This document shows, one piece after another, positions 55,650-55,902 of a DNA stretch of 55,902 nt. The stretch lies in the NCBI RefSeq assembly GCF_014831675.1, contig NZ_VJXY01000044.1, forward strand, positions 10,805 through 66,706, given 5' to 3'. Origin of the DNA: Komarekiella delphini-convector SJRDD-AB1 (lineage in GTDB: Bacteria; Cyanobacteriota; Cyanobacteriia; Cyanobacteriales; Nostocaceae). The notes under the pieces are model-generated. The model had not been told where the DNA came from. It was given only the letters and a program-made list of their open reading frames with translations, and did not search any database. Each line of letters opens with the position of its first letter. The stretch's first letter is position 1. Position numbers and translations under genes: made by a program.

Positions 55650-55902
55650 CGTTTTATTTTTATTGTGTTTGATCAGTTTGATAACTTGCTAGGGTGGTTT
55701 ACCCCTTCCTACCTTGGGTATAGAAATGAAAGTATAACAGTTCTTATTTGTATCCAATATAGGGTAAAGGCGCACAGCTATAGCAATCCTAAATCAGTTA
55801 TGAGAAAATGCTTAAAAGTACTAAAGTAGTAATTAGTACAAAAATATGGTTATGCAGGGATGTGGATACAATCATTAGAAGATTTTATTAAAGAAAGCCT
55901 AG
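55650..55902. other. Window end, non-coding
   Basis: About 250 bp upstream of moaA with no gene seen; it should contain the moaA promoter on the minus strand. The plus-strand frame 55545-55829 overlaps moaA and is judged spurious. Confidence 0.4.

Overview
The window is cyanobacterial chromosome, almost certainly from a filamentous heterocyst-forming Nostocales strain (Nostoc/Anabaena type). Evidence: the HIP1 octamer GCGATCGC recurs throughout, there are genes for allophycocyanin (apcF), CP12, glutamine synthetase with its inactivating factor (gifA), the heterocyst regulator HetR and a PatX-type RGSGR peptide, and heptameric tandem repeats and GC-rich dispersed repeats of Nostocales type are present.

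Positions 1-19655 hold an accessory biosynthetic cluster, nearly all on the minus strand and running off the left edge. Reading with transcription (right to left): an AraC-type regulator with an odd receiver domain; fatty acyl-AMP ligase; a short desaturase homologue; an acyl carrier protein; a CylC-like (AurF-fold) dimetal oxygenase/halogenase; a ketosynthase with a decayed acyltransferase; a second ACP; a 621-residue protein of unknown function with a TubC-like docking domain; two paralogous short-chain dehydrogenases; three MGDG-synthase-type glycosyltransferases (one only partly in the window); a GMC oxidoreductase; UDP-galactopyranose mutase; and a zinc-ribbon methyltransferase. My model is that a fatty acid is activated and loaded on an ACP, modified (probably halogenated or otherwise oxidised) while tethered, perhaps extended or transferred by the KS, reduced/oxidised, then glycosylated, probably with galactofuranose, and methylated. 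I do not know a described product with this gene set. Three of its proteins (acyltransferase, desaturase, receiver) have lost canonical catalytic residues while keeping open frames.

Positions 19656-32700 hold housekeeping genes after a 1.5-kb gene-poor gap: NurA nuclease, HAD phosphatase, a divergent Mn/Zn ABC transporter, an esterase-like hydrolase, a membrane GTPase, CP12, TlyA and an aspartic-protease-like gene pair. Positions 32740-37830 form a nitrogen/photosynthesis block: apcF, glnA with a textbook NtcA site, convergent gifA with its own NtcA site, a methyltransferase and patX behind a DIF-type TCCGGA element. Positions 37864-49404 carry an FAD oxidoreductase, a hydrolase, a truncated subtilase prodomain next to a dense repeat cluster, an antitoxin/PIN toxin pair, an alcohol dehydrogenase, a phosphate permease with in-frame heptamer repeats, and an unusual coiled-coil/repeat/EamA transporter fusion.

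Positions 49472-55902 carry two small ORFs, a 1.1-kb leader and hetR, a secreted Cys-rich protein, a remnant of an IS200/IS605 TnpB element directly upstream of rpsD, then rpsD and convergent moaA. Thus glnA, gifA, patX and hetR, which connect nitrogen status to heterocyst patterning, lie within about 19 kb. No rRNA, tRNA or CRISPR array was recognised.
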